NCBI RefSeq assembly: GCF_019457615.1
Contig: NZ_CP080414.1
Span: forward strand, 4,165,501 to 4,229,500
DNA length: 64,000 nt
Direction of reading: 5' to 3'
From: Shewanella zhangzhouensis
GTDB taxonomy: Bacteria > Pseudomonadota > Gammaproteobacteria > Enterobacterales > Shewanellaceae
Both the position numbers and the translations under genes were made by a program. Below the pieces are notes generated by a model. The model did not search any database. It saw only the letters and a list, made by a program, of their open reading frames with translations, and was not told the origin of the DNA. Shown here piece after piece: positions 26,753-35,441 of this stretch (its first letter is position 1; each line of letters starts with the position of its first letter).

Positions 26753-29293
26753 GTGAAGTGGCTAAAACGTATTCTCATTGCCCTCTTTAGTTTAGCCTTA
26801 CTCGGAGTAGGCGCTATTATTGCGGCATATTTTTATGTTTTACCTGACCTGCCTGATGTTACGACCCTTAAAACGGTTCAGCTGCAAACACCGCTGAAGA
26901 TATACAGCCAGGACGGCAAGCTTATCTCTCAATACGGCGAAAAACGTCGTATTCCAATGAAACTTGAAGACGTACCCAAGCCATTGTTGCAGGCCTTCTT
27001 GGCCACCGAGGATGCACGTTTCTACGAACATCAGGGGATAGACCCCATTGGCATCATTCGTGCCGCCTTTGTGCTTGCTGCTACCGGAGAGAAAAAACAG
27101 GGCGCCAGTACCATCACCCAACAGGTGGCGCGCAACTTCTTTCTTACCAGAGACAAGACTATTATCCGCAAAGTGAAAGAAATCTTTATTTCTTTTCACA
27201 TTGAGGAATTGCTCACAAAAGATGAAATCCTCGAGCTTTATGTAAACCGCATCTATTTGGGTCAGCGTGCATACGGTGTAGGCGCAGCGGCGCAGGTGTA
27301 CTACGGCAAAGATCTGAAAGATTTGTCACTCGCCGAAATGGCCGTGATTGCCGGTCTCCCCAAGGCCCCATCAACACTGAACCCCATTACCTCCGCCGAA
27401 CGAGCGCTCAATCGCCGTAATATTGTGTTGATGCGGATGCGCGAAGTGGGCTACATCAACGACAGCGAATACCAGCTGGCCATATCCGAACCCAACACCG
27501 CCTCTTATCATGGCGCTGAGATAGACCTGTATGTACCTTACGTCTCGGAAATGGCACGGGACTACATGATTCAAAAGTATGGCGAAGAAGAAGCCTATAC
27601 AGGCGGTTATAGCGTATACACCACGGTAGATTCTGAACTACAGCTAAAAGCCCAGAAAGCGCTGCGTAACAACATATACGCCTATGACGAGCGCCATGGC
27701 TATCGTGGCGCAGCGGAGGTGCTTTGGAAAGAAGAGGCTCCCACAACAGATACCATTGTCAGTGCCCTGCAAAAAGTCGCATCTGTGCAGGAATTGGAGC
27801 CCGCAGCCGTCATCAATGTGCAGGAGCAACAGGCCACTGTCCTGCGAAATAACGGCGAAACTGTCACCCTGCCATGGCAAGGCATTCAGTGGGCGCGCAA
27901 ATTTATCAGTGACACCCGTCAGGGTGCTGCACCCAAAACGGCCACCGATGTGCTGACGGCCGGCGAGCGTGTATGGATCCGCCACAATGGAGAAGACTGG
28001 CAATTATCCCAGGTTCCGGAAGTATCCAGCGCCATAGTGTCACTCGATCCCCACAATGGTGCTATCCGCGCCCTGGTGGGTGGTTATAGCTTCAGTCAGA
28101 GCCAGTTCAACCGGGTCATACAGGCCAAACGCCAGCTTGGTTCCAACATCAAGCCGTTTATCTACGCCGCCACCTTGGAAAAAGGCTATACCCTGGCAAC
28201 GCTTATCAACAATGCCCCCATCAACAAACCTGATCTGAGCCAAGGCACGGCCTGGCGCCCCAAAAATTCGCCGGACACTTATACGGGTCCCACCCGTCTG
28301 CGGGTAGGCCTGGCGCAGTCGATTAACGTGATGGCGGTCCGAGCACTCCGCTACTCAGGCATAGATGCAACTGTTGAGCTATTGACCCGTTTTGGATTTG
28401 ACCCCAATGATTTGCCACGCAATGAATCACTGGCACTGGGCTCTCCTTCAGTCACGCCGCTGCAGGTTGTCAGGGCCTTTAGCGTGTTCGCCAACGGTGG
28501 TTACCTGGTGGAACCTTTCTTTATCGACAGAGTCGAGTCTGCCACCGGCAACCTGATCGAAAAGACCCTGCCAGCATTGGCTTGCGAAGCACCAGTACCG
28601 GAAGAGATGCCTGAGGATACGGCGATCACCGAAGCCTCTGTGCCGCCAGCCATGCTGGATGCAACAATCGAAACAGGTACTTCAACTCAATGTGGCGATC
28701 CTGCAGCCCGCTACGCAAATCGGGTGATATCCGAGCAAAATGCTTTCCTTATCACCGAAGCGCTCAAGAGCGTGATTTGGGGTGGCGGAGACTTCAGTAA
28801 GGGCACTGGCTGGAACGGTACCGCATGGCGCGCTGCTCGCTTGCTGAAACGCCATGATATTGCAGGTAAAACGGGTACCACCAACGAGTCACGCGATACC
28901 TGGTTCAGTGGCTTTAATCCTGATTTGGTGACAACGGTTTGGGTGGGCTTTGACGACCATGGCCGCGAGCTTGGCCGTACTGCGTGGAACGCAAACGGCG
29001 CCAAAGACCAGATTTCCGGGGCGGAAGCGGGCGCGAAAACCGCAGGTCCAGCCTGGAACGAATTTATGTTTATGGCCCTTGCTGACACGCCAGAAAAACC
29101 CATGCCGGTCCCTGCAGGCATTGTCTCTGCCCGTATCGATTACAGCTCGGGCAAGCTGAGCCGCCGTACCGATTACACCAGCGGATTTGAATACTTTGCC
29201 GCAGGCACAGTGCCAACAGATTACGCCAATTCCGCAATCGCCGAAGACGACACCACGGCACCGGAAACCACGGCTGACGATCTGTTTCAGTAA
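26753..29293 (+). CDS. mrcA: Penicillin-binding protein 1A (bifunctional glycosyltransferase/transpeptidase)
   Basis: 846 residues. N-terminal membrane anchor (about residues 7-30), then the GT51 glycosyltransferase domain with catalytic E86-D87 in T-E-D-A-R-F-Y-E-H-Q-G. An OB-like insert lies around 320-420. The transpeptidase domain has S464-N-I-K467 as the acylated serine motif and K706-T-G-T. It polymerises and cross-links peptidoglycan, and LpoA (8903-10732) is its expected outer-membrane activator. The start is a GTG at 26753. A terminator follows 18 bp after the stop. Confidence 0.96.
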   Translation: MKWLKRILIALFSLALLGVGAIIAAYFYVLPDLPDVTTLKTVQLQTPLKIYSQDGKLISQYGEKRRIPMKLEDVPKPLLQAFLATEDARFYEHQGIDPIGIIRAAFVLAATGEKKQGASTITQQVARNFFLTRDKTIIRKVKEIFISFHIEELLTKDEILELYVNRIYLGQRAYGVGAAAQVYYGKDLKDLSLAEMAVIAGLPKAPSTLNPITSAERALNRRNIVLMRMREVGYINDSEYQLAISEPNTASYHGAEIDLYVPYVSEMARDYMIQKYGEEEAYTGGYSVYTTVDSELQLKAQKALRNNIYAYDERHGYRGAAEVLWKEEAPTTDTIVSALQKVASVQELEPAAVINVQEQQATVLRNNGETVTLPWQGIQWARKFISDTRQGAAPKTATDVLTAGERVWIRHNGEDWQLSQVPEVSSAIVSLDPHNGAIRALVGGYSFSQSQFNRVIQAKRQLGSNIKPFIYAATLEKGYTLATLINNAPINKPDLSQGTAWRPKNSPDTYTGPTRLRVGLAQSINVMAVRALRYSGIDATVELLTRFGFDPNDLPRNESLALGSPSVTPLQVVRAFSVFANGGYLVEPFFIDRVESATGNLIEKTLPALACEAPVPEEMPEDTAITEASVPPAMLDATIETGTSTQCGDPAARYANRVISEQNAFLITEALKSVIWGGGDFSKGTGWNGTAWRAARLLKRHDIAGKTGTTNESRDTWFSGFNPDLVTTVWVGFDDHGRELGRTAWNANGAKDQISGAEAGAKTAGPAWNEFMFMALADTPEKPMPVPAGIVSARIDYSSGKLSRRTDYTSGFEYFAAGTVPTDYANSAIAEDDTTAPETTADDLFQ

Positions 29294-29311
29294 GTGTTGC
29301 CTACATGAAAG

Positions 29312-29332
29312 AAGGGCCTTAGGGCCCTTTTT
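29312..29332 (+). terminator. Rho-independent terminator after mrcA
   Basis: AAGGGCC and GGCCCTT form a 7-bp stem with loop TTAG, followed by a run of T. The rest of the 292-bp gap up to recG (to 29585) holds no convincing gene on the plus strand; see the findings for a minus-strand open frame. Confidence 0.85.
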
Positions 29333-29585
29333 CATTACTGGAACAATGAATAAAGTCCTGCAGCAAGGCATTGCTTAACCACGCAAACTCACCCATTGGC
29401 GGAGTACCCTTTGGCGCTGATGTGACCAGGCGCAGGGGACTCGTTGCCAGGCACTTCCTGGCTCTGCCCAGATAACCGAGGGCAAGTGGCTCGAGCCGCC
29501 GCAGTGAAGCAGTTTGCTCTAAGTTGCTCCGAAAAGATTCTCTGTTAGTATATGTATAAATTCACAGTAATCCGGTGCCAAGGCA

Positions 29586-31661
29586 TTGCAAAGACTGGAT
29601 CTTGTTCCCGTAACCGAACTCAAGGGCGTGGCCGCCCGGGTGGCAGAAAAACTCAGTAAACTGGGGGTTAATACCGTCCAGGATTTACTGTTTCATCTGC
29701 CGCTGCGTTACGAAGACAGAACCCGCATCTATGCCATCAACGAGCTGATCCCAGGCACCACTGCCACCGTCGAAGCCGAAGTCATTTCCAGCCAAATCGT
29801 CAATGGTCGCAAGCGCATGCTCACCTGCAATGTGCGCGATGCCAGCGGCGGCCTGACCTTACGTTTTTTCAATTTTTCCATGGCGCAAAAGAATGGCTTG
29901 CAACCGGGGATGATGATCCGCGCCTTTGGGGAAATCCGCACCGGTAAGCATCAGCTGGAAATTATCCATCCGGAATACAAGCTGACCGCGCCTGGCGAGT
30001 CGCCGAGCCTGGCCGACACCCTGACGCCCATCTACCCCACCACCGAAGGCCTGAAGCAAGCCAGTTGGATAAGGCTCACCGAGCAGGCGCTGGAGCAATT
30101 GGAAGAAGGCGGTCTGCCGGAGCTGTTGCCGGAGTCGTTGCAGCCCAACCGTTTAAGCCTGGCCGATGCCGTGCGCACCCTGCATAGGCCCCCGGCAGAT
30201 GCCGAACTATGGCAGTTGGAGCAGGGCCAGCACCCGGCGCAGCAGCGGCTGGTGCAGGAAGAGCTGCTGGCCCACAACTTAAGCATGCTGAAAATCCGCG
30301 AGCGCAGCAATCAGGACGCCGCCGAGCCGCTCGCCGCCACGAGTCAGCTTATCCCCCGCTTTCTTGAGAGTCTGCCATTTGCCCCAACCAACGCCCAGTC
30401 ACGGGTAGTTGCAGAGATCCATGCCGACATGGCCAAAGCCACTCCCATGATGCGCCTGGTGCAGGGTGACGTGGGCTCGGGCAAAACCCTGGTCGCGGCG
30501 CTGTCGGCGCTGGCGGCCATCGAAAATGGCTGTCAGGTCGCCTTGATGGCACCCACAGAACTCCTGGCCGAGCAACACGCCGCCAACTTTGCCCGCTGGT
30601 TTGAGCCGCTGGGGCTTAAAGTCGGTTGGCTGGCCGGCAAGCTTAAAGGCAAGGCTCGCGCCCAAACGCTGGAAGATATCGCCTCAGGGGCGGCGCAGAT
30701 GATAGTGGGCACTCACGCCATTTTTCAGGAGCAGGTGAGCTTCTCCCGCCTCGCCCTGACCATCATCGACGAGCAGCACCGTTTTGGCGTACACCAGCGC
30801 CTTGGGCTGCGCGAAAAAGGCATTCAGCAGGGCTTTTTCCCCCATCAGCTGATCATGACCGCCACCCCCATCCCACGCACATTGGCGATGACCGCCTATG
30901 CGGATCTCGACACCTCGATTATTGATGAGCTGCCGCCGGGGCGAACTCCCATCACCACGGTTGCCATTCCCGACACCCGCCGGCTGGATGTGATTGAGCG
31001 GGTGCGTCAGGCCGCCTTGCAGGACAAGCGTCAGGCCTATTGGGTGTGCACCCTGATTGAAGAGTCGGAAGTACTCGAATGTCAGGCCGCCGAAGACACC
31101 GCCGAGGGCCTGAAAGAGGTCTTGCCCGAGCTTGGCATAGGGCTGGTGCACGGCCGGATGAAGGGCGCCGAAAAGCAGGCCATTATGGCCGACTTCAAGG
31201 CAGGCAAGCTCGATTTACTGGTTGCCACCACGGTTATTGAAGTGGGCGTGGATGTTCCCAACGCCAGTTTGATGATCATCGAAAACCCTGAGCGGCTGGG
31301 GCTTGCCCAGCTGCATCAGCTGCGGGGCCGGGTTGGCCGCGGCGCGGTGGCCAGCCACTGCGTGCTGCTGTATAAGGCGCCGCTCAGCTTTACCGCCCAG
31401 GCGCGTCTCGGGGTGCTGCGGGAAAGTAACGACGGCTTTGTGATTGCCCAAAAAGATCTGGAGCTTCGTGGCCCCGGCGAAGTGCTGGGTACCCGCCAGA
31501 CGGGGCTTGCGCAAATGAAGGTGGCCGATTTGGTGCGGGATCAGGCGCTTATTCCCCACATCCAGAAACTGGCACGTCATCTGATGAGCCAGGCCCCCGA
31601 CAATGTGGATGCCATAATCGAGCGTTGGCTTGGCGGCCGCGAACAATACGTACAGGCTTAG
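29586..31661 (+). CDS. recG: ATP-dependent DNA helicase RecG
   Basis: 691 residues, normal for RecG. An N-terminal wedge/OB domain (about residues 1-170) with H-L-P-L-R-Y-E-D-R-T is followed by an SF2 helicase core. Walker A is G-D-V-G-S-G-K-T near residue 298, the DEAH-box equivalent is D-E-Q-H, and Q-x-x-G-R-V-G-R is motif VI. RecG rewinds and remodels stalled forks and Holliday junctions. The only start matching the family N-terminus is the TTG at 29586, which is unusual but plausible. It is transcribed alone as far as can be seen. Confidence 0.95.
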   Translation: MQRLDLVPVTELKGVAARVAEKLSKLGVNTVQDLLFHLPLRYEDRTRIYAINELIPGTTATVEAEVISSQIVNGRKRMLTCNVRDASGGLTLRFFNFSMAQKNGLQPGMMIRAFGEIRTGKHQLEIIHPEYKLTAPGESPSLADTLTPIYPTTEGLKQASWIRLTEQALEQLEEGGLPELLPESLQPNRLSLADAVRTLHRPPADAELWQLEQGQHPAQQRLVQEELLAHNLSMLKIRERSNQDAAEPLAATSQLIPRFLESLPFAPTNAQSRVVAEIHADMAKATPMMRLVQGDVGSGKTLVAALSALAAIENGCQVALMAPTELLAEQHAANFARWFEPLGLKVGWLAGKLKGKARAQTLEDIASGAAQMIVGTHAIFQEQVSFSRLALTIIDEQHRFGVHQRLGLREKGIQQGFFPHQLIMTATPIPRTLAMTAYADLDTSIIDELPPGRTPITTVAIPDTRRLDVIERVRQAALQDKRQAYWVCTLIEESEVLECQAAEDTAEGLKEVLPELGIGLVHGRMKGAEKQAIMADFKAGKLDLLVATTVIEVGVDVPNASLMIIENPERLGLAQLHQLRGRVGRGAVASHCVLLYKAPLSFTAQARLGVLRESNDGFVIAQKDLELRGPGEVLGTRQTGLAQMKVADLVRDQALIPHIQKLARHLMSQAPDNVDAIIERWLGGREQYVQA

Positions 31662-31765
31662 TCGTCTGCATTAAATATTGTTTTTGTTCAGCCTTGGGCT
31701 ATGGACATCGACCGGCGAACTGGGACAATGGATGTTTCACGGGTCAGTAGCAACAAGGAGCCAAG

Positions 31766-32647
31766 ATGCAAGTCAATCCCGAAGACAGAATCACCCCGCA
31801 GGAAGAAACCTCCCAGCGCAGCAACCGTCTGTCGGCCCTGCTGATCCTGGCCCTGATTGCCATTGCCGCCGGCTTGTGGATGTATTTCACCCGTGCGCCC
31901 GAACCTGCTCCTGTGGTGGACGTGCCGACTGAAGCCCCTCAGCCCACGCCTCTGCCCGAACCTGTGGTGACGGAAATCGAACCCGAGCAGGAGCCTGAGG
32001 CCCAACCTCAACCACAACCTGTGACCAATACACCCGAAGAAGCAATACCTGAAGTCACTGTGGATCCCATTCCTGAGCTGGCAGAAAGCGATACTTTTGC
32101 TACCCAAAAAGCCATTGCATTGGCTGGTAGTCTGCCGGTCGAACCCATCATTGCCCAGCAGGATCTGGTACGCCACTTCGTGGTTTTTATGGATAATCTG
32201 GCCGAAGGCCAGCTGGCGCGTAAACAAAGCCCACTAAAGGGCCCCGAAGCGAAATTCACCGTCAGCGAAATCACCGCCAAGACCTATTTAAATCCCGACA
32301 GCTACAAGCGCTACGATTTGTATGCCAATTACATTGCCAATTTAAACGAGGAGAAGCTGCTGGAAACCTATGCCCAGATGACACCCATGCTGGAGCAGGC
32401 CTTCGATGAATTGGGTTACGGCAATGTCAGTTTCAAAGAACGCAGCCTCAAGGCTATCGACCAGCTGCTGGCAGCGCCCATCATCGAATCACCCATTGAG
32501 CTTGTCACCTTCAGCGTCAACTACAAGTTTGCCGACCCCGAGCTGGAAGCTCTGCCACCTGCGCAGAAACTCATGATACGTATGGGCCCGACAAACAGCC
32601 GCAAGGTAAAAGCCGCGCTTAAGAAACTGCGACCATTGTTGCAATAA
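31766..32647 (+). CDS. DUF3014 domain protein, membrane-anchored
   Basis: 293 residues. A cytoplasmic N-terminus of about 20 residues, one transmembrane helix (about 24-43), a Pro/Glu-rich spacer (about 47-105) with repeated P-x-P and E-P-E units, and a C-terminal globular domain that matches DUF3014, a family of unknown function. The spacer suggests the domain is held away from the inner membrane in the periplasm. AAGGAG (31755-31760) precedes the ATG by 5 nt. It ends 208 bp before the APE operon. Confidence 0.82.
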   Translation: MQVNPEDRITPQEETSQRSNRLSALLILALIAIAAGLWMYFTRAPEPAPVVDVPTEAPQPTPLPEPVVTEIEPEQEPEAQPQPQPVTNTPEEAIPEVTVDPIPELAESDTFATQKAIALAGSLPVEPIIAQQDLVRHFVVFMDNLAEGQLARKQSPLKGPEAKFTVSEITAKTYLNPDSYKRYDLYANYIANLNEEKLLETYAQMTPMLEQAFDELGYGNVSFKERSLKAIDQLLAAPIIESPIELVTFSVNYKFADPELEALPPAQKLMIRMGPTNSRKVKAALKKLRPLLQ

Positions 32648-32668
32648 ATCCCCGTCATTTAACAACTT

Positions 32669-32698
32669 GCCCCCGGATACCATGCGGTCTCCGGGGGC
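32669..32698 (+). terminator. Hairpin terminator before the APE operon
   Basis: GCCCCCGGA and TCCGGGGGC form a perfect 9-bp stem with a 12-nt loop, followed by TTCTGTT. The T-tract is weak. It marks the boundary between the DUF3014 gene and the APE operon. Confidence 0.65.
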
Positions 32699-32855
32699 TT
32701 CTGTTATCAGGGTGTTTTGATATAGAATATTCAGTCCAAAATAGACGGACTTAACAGTAAGCAGTCCGCAAAATCGAGCAATAACGATTCATGCCCAATG
32801 CGGCTCAAGTGATGGATAACTTACGGCGCCTGGCAACAGCGTCAGAGGCAATGCA

Positions 32856-33560
32856 GTGCATTTAACTTTCAGCGTGATGGCGTGGGGGGGATGGTCCCCG
32901 GCTTATCAAGACAGGGATAGCTGGGCCGCTTGGCAAAAATCGCTCTCAGACCCGAGCAGCACTGTTGCGCCTGCGCTGCCTCAGGTGCCGGCAATGCAGC
33001 GTCGTCGCTTCAGCCGTTTAAGCCGCATGATGCTCGATGTGGCCTTCCAGTGTGAACCCGTATCCCAGTGCCGCAGTGTGTTTGCCTCACGTCACGGCGA
33101 GCTGAATCGCACCATCGACCTGCTCCACAGTGTCATTGTCCGCGAGCCTTTATCCCCCATGGGTTTCAGCCAGTCGGTACACAACACCGCCAGCGGCCTG
33201 TTTGGCATTCTCAGCGAAAACCGCGCTGCCTCGACTTCAGTCGCCGCCGGCACCGAGAGCCTGTCGCAGGCGATGGTGGAAGCCTACGCCCAGCTGTGCG
33301 AAGACCCAAGCCCGCTGCTGCTGGTATTTGGTGATGATCCTGTGCCGCCCGTCTATAACGACTACACAGAAGAATTTGAACTGCCCTTGGCGCTGGGCAT
33401 GATGCTGGCGCCAGAGTCTTGCGGCAAGCCGCAACTGACCTTGTCCAAAGGAGCCGAGCTCGAACCCATGAGCTACGGCCAGTTGCTGGCAAGCCTTGCC
33501 AAAGGTGAAAACTGCCGTGGCCACCTGTCCGGTTTCGACTGGAGCCTGAGTCATGACTGA
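32856..33560 (+). CDS. apeC: Aryl polyene ketosynthase chain-length factor
   Basis: 234 residues of a beta-ketoacyl-synthase-like fold, much shorter than a full ketosynthase (about 400). The stretch that should hold the active-site Cys reads S-T-S-V-A-A-G-T-E-S-L, with no Cys, so it cannot be acylated itself. That fits a chain-length factor that pairs with a true ketosynthase (probably the 45997 gene) and sets polyene length. The GTG at 32856 is preceded by AGAGG. It is the first gene of the APE operon and overlaps the acyltransferase gene by 8 nt. Letters follow the published ape order as I recall it. Confidence 0.82.
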   Translation: MHLTFSVMAWGGWSPAYQDRDSWAAWQKSLSDPSSTVAPALPQVPAMQRRRFSRLSRMMLDVAFQCEPVSQCRSVFASRHGELNRTIDLLHSVIVREPLSPMGFSQSVHNTASGLFGILSENRAASTSVAAGTESLSQAMVEAYAQLCEDPSPLLLVFGDDPVPPVYNDYTEEFELPLALGMMLAPESCGKPQLTLSKGAELEPMSYGQLLASLAKGENCRGHLSGFDWSLSHD

Positions 33561-34380
33561 GCACACCCAGAAGCTTGCGCGCCGCTCGCCCTGTCAGCAC
33601 CGACTGACCGGGCTTGCCTATGTGCCGCGCTGGCTGGGTGGCATGCTGTGCTACATCTGTTTTGGCCTCGGCGGCCTGTTAAGCTCGCTGACCATCTTAC
33701 CGCTGCTGAAATACTGGCCCGGCAAACCCGAGGTTCGCATCAAGCGAGTACAAAAAGCCGTGCACCTGATGTTTCGCGGTTTTGTGCACATGTTGTCGGC
33801 GGCGGGTGTGATAAAACTGGAAACCAAAGAGGTGGAGCGCCTCGCCAATGCCGAAGCCATGCTGGTGATTGCCAACCACCCCACCCTGATTGATGTGGTG
33901 GTGCTGATAAGCCTGATGCCCAACGCGGGCTGCATCGTAAAGCAGGGGCTTTGGCGCAACCCTTTTATGCGCGGCGTGGTGTCGGCGGCGGGTTATATTC
34001 CCAACCGCGGCGCCGAACTGCTGCTGGATGACTGCCGCGACGTACTTGGCCGCGGCACCAATCTGATTATCTTCCCCGAAGGCACCCGCACCGTGCTTGG
34101 CGAGCAGATAAACCCTTTTGCGCGCGGCGCGGCCAATATCGCCCTGCGTACCGGCAGCGACATACTTCCTGTGTTGCTGCACACCAAGCCCCCTGGCCTG
34201 ACCAAACAGGACCCCTGGTGGGAAATTCCCCGGCGCACCATTGGCATGACGGTAGAGGTAGGAACGCCCATCTCCGCCATGGACTATAAGGCCGAGGAAG
34301 GAGGAGATGCCAGGATGGCGCGAATACTGACCAGGGATATGGAAAACTATTATAAACAAAGACTTGAAATAGAATTATGA
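33553..34380 (+). CDS. apeD: APE 1-acyl-glycerol-phosphate-type acyltransferase
   Basis: 275 residues of the PlsC-like family. One or two hydrophobic helices near the N-terminus (about residues 28-52) precede the catalytic H109-P-T-L-I-D114 (HX4D) and F-P-E-G-T-R near residue 180. Such enzymes esterify a hydroxyl with an acyl chain; here it probably helps build the lipid anchor of the pigment at the inner membrane. It overlaps apeC by 8 nt and apeE by 4 nt. Confidence 0.85.
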   Translation: MTEHTQKLARRSPCQHRLTGLAYVPRWLGGMLCYICFGLGGLLSSLTILPLLKYWPGKPEVRIKRVQKAVHLMFRGFVHMLSAAGVIKLETKEVERLANAEAMLVIANHPTLIDVVVLISLMPNAGCIVKQGLWRNPFMRGVVSAAGYIPNRGAELLLDDCRDVLGRGTNLIIFPEGTRTVLGEQINPFARGAANIALRTGSDILPVLLHTKPPGLTKQDPWWEIPRRTIGMTVEVGTPISAMDYKAEEGGDARMARILTRDMENYYKQRLEIEL

Positions 34381-34637
34381 CATTACATGACCAAATCAAA
34401 CAGCTGATCATCGACTGCCTCGACCTGGAAGATGTGACCATTGCTGATATAGAAACCGATGCGCCTCTGTTTGGCGACGGCCTGGGACTGGACTCCATCG
34501 ATGCGCTCGAACTGGGTCTGGCCATTAAAAAGCAATTCGATGTGAAGATTGAAGCCAACTCAGACGCGACCAAGGCTCACTTCTACAGCGTGGCAACCCT
34601 TGCCAGCTTTATCGAATCTCAGCGTGGTCAGGAGTAA
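34377..34637 (+). CDS. apeE: Acyl carrier protein 1 of the APE cluster
   Basis: 86 residues with the ACP fold. The phosphopantetheine site is S40 in G-L-G-L-D-S-I-D-A-L-E-L. In characterised APE systems the ligase loads the aryl starter onto ApeE. It overlaps apeD by 4 nt and lies just upstream of a second ACP, which suggests separate carrier roles for starter and elongation. Confidence 0.88.
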   Translation: MTLHDQIKQLIIDCLDLEDVTIADIETDAPLFGDGLGLDSIDALELGLAIKKQFDVKIEANSDATKAHFYSVATLASFIESQRGQE

Positions 34638-34641
34638 GGCT

Positions 34642-34890
34642 ATGGACAATCGCGAGCAAATTCTTGAAAAGCTGACCACCATTCTGGTGGACGATTTTGA
34701 AATCGACGCCGATGCCATCAGCCTGGAAGCCAACCTGTATCAGGATCTGGATCTGGACAGCATCGATGCGGTGGATCTGGTGATCAAGCTGCAGCAACTC
34801 ACCGGCAAAAAGATTAAGCCCGAAGAGTTCAAATCAGTGCGCACCGTGGAAGATGTGGTTAACGCCATCGAGGCTCTGGTTCAGGGCTGA
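34642..34890 (+). CDS. apeF: Acyl carrier protein 2 of the APE cluster
   Basis: 82 residues. The attachment serine is S40 in L-D-L-D-S-I-D-A-V-D-L, closer to canonical fatty-acid ACPs than ApeE is. It probably carries malonyl and growing chains. ATG 34642 is chosen: it follows GGAGTAAGG and gives a normal ACP length, whereas a start at 34549 would overlap apeE by 89 nt. Its stop overlaps the apeG start (TGATG). Confidence 0.88.
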   Translation: MDNREQILEKLTTILVDDFEIDADAISLEANLYQDLDLDSIDAVDLVIKLQQLTGKKIKPEEFKSVRTVEDVVNAIEALVQG

Positions 34891-35438
34891 TGCGGGTTAT
34901 TGAGGTATTGACGGCGGCGTTGCTGCTCGTCTACCCACTGGCGGTTTGGCTGGGGCTGAATTACCTGCCTCCCGGCGTGCTGGCAGGTATGCTGTGTCTG
35001 CTGCTATTGCTGCGGTTGGTGTTAAAGCGCCAGCAACTCAAAGCCATGGCACTGCCGCTGCTGGCCGGGGTACTGCTTACCGCCGGCAGCTTGCTGGCCA
35101 AGCGTCAGGATTGGCTGCTCTACTACCCGATAGTCATTAACCTGACCATGCTCGGGGTGTTCGGCCAGTCACTGCTGCGCGGTCCCAGCATGGTAGAGCG
35201 GCTGGCGCGCCTCGGCGAGGCGGACCTGCCCGACGAAGCCATACCTTATCTTCGCAGAGTCACGGCGCTTTGGTGCCTGCTCTTTGTGGTAAACGGCGGC
35301 ATGGCCTTTTATACCGCCCACTTTACCAGCCTGGAAATCTGGACCCTGTACAACGGCCTGATTGCCTACATTCTGATGGGCATAATGGCTGGCGGGGAGT
35401 GGTTGTACCGCACCTTCATTCTGAAAAAAGGTGCCTGA
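34890..35438 (+). CDS. apeG: APE-cluster integral membrane protein (COG4648-like)
   Basis: 182 residues with about five or six hydrophobic helices (approximately residues 4-22, 28-45, 52-68, 75-95, 125-145 and 150-172). It is always found between the ACPs and the ligase in APE-type operons as I recall them, but its role is unknown; a membrane scaffold or lipid-handling factor is possible. The start overlaps the apeF stop by 1 nt. Confidence 0.75.
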   Translation: MRVIEVLTAALLLVYPLAVWLGLNYLPPGVLAGMLCLLLLLRLVLKRQQLKAMALPLLAGVLLTAGSLLAKRQDWLLYYPIVINLTMLGVFGQSLLRGPSMVERLARLGEADLPDEAIPYLRRVTALWCLLFVVNGGMAFYTAHFTSLEIWTLYNGLIAYILMGIMAGGEWLYRTFILKKGA

Positions 35439-35441
35439 CAT

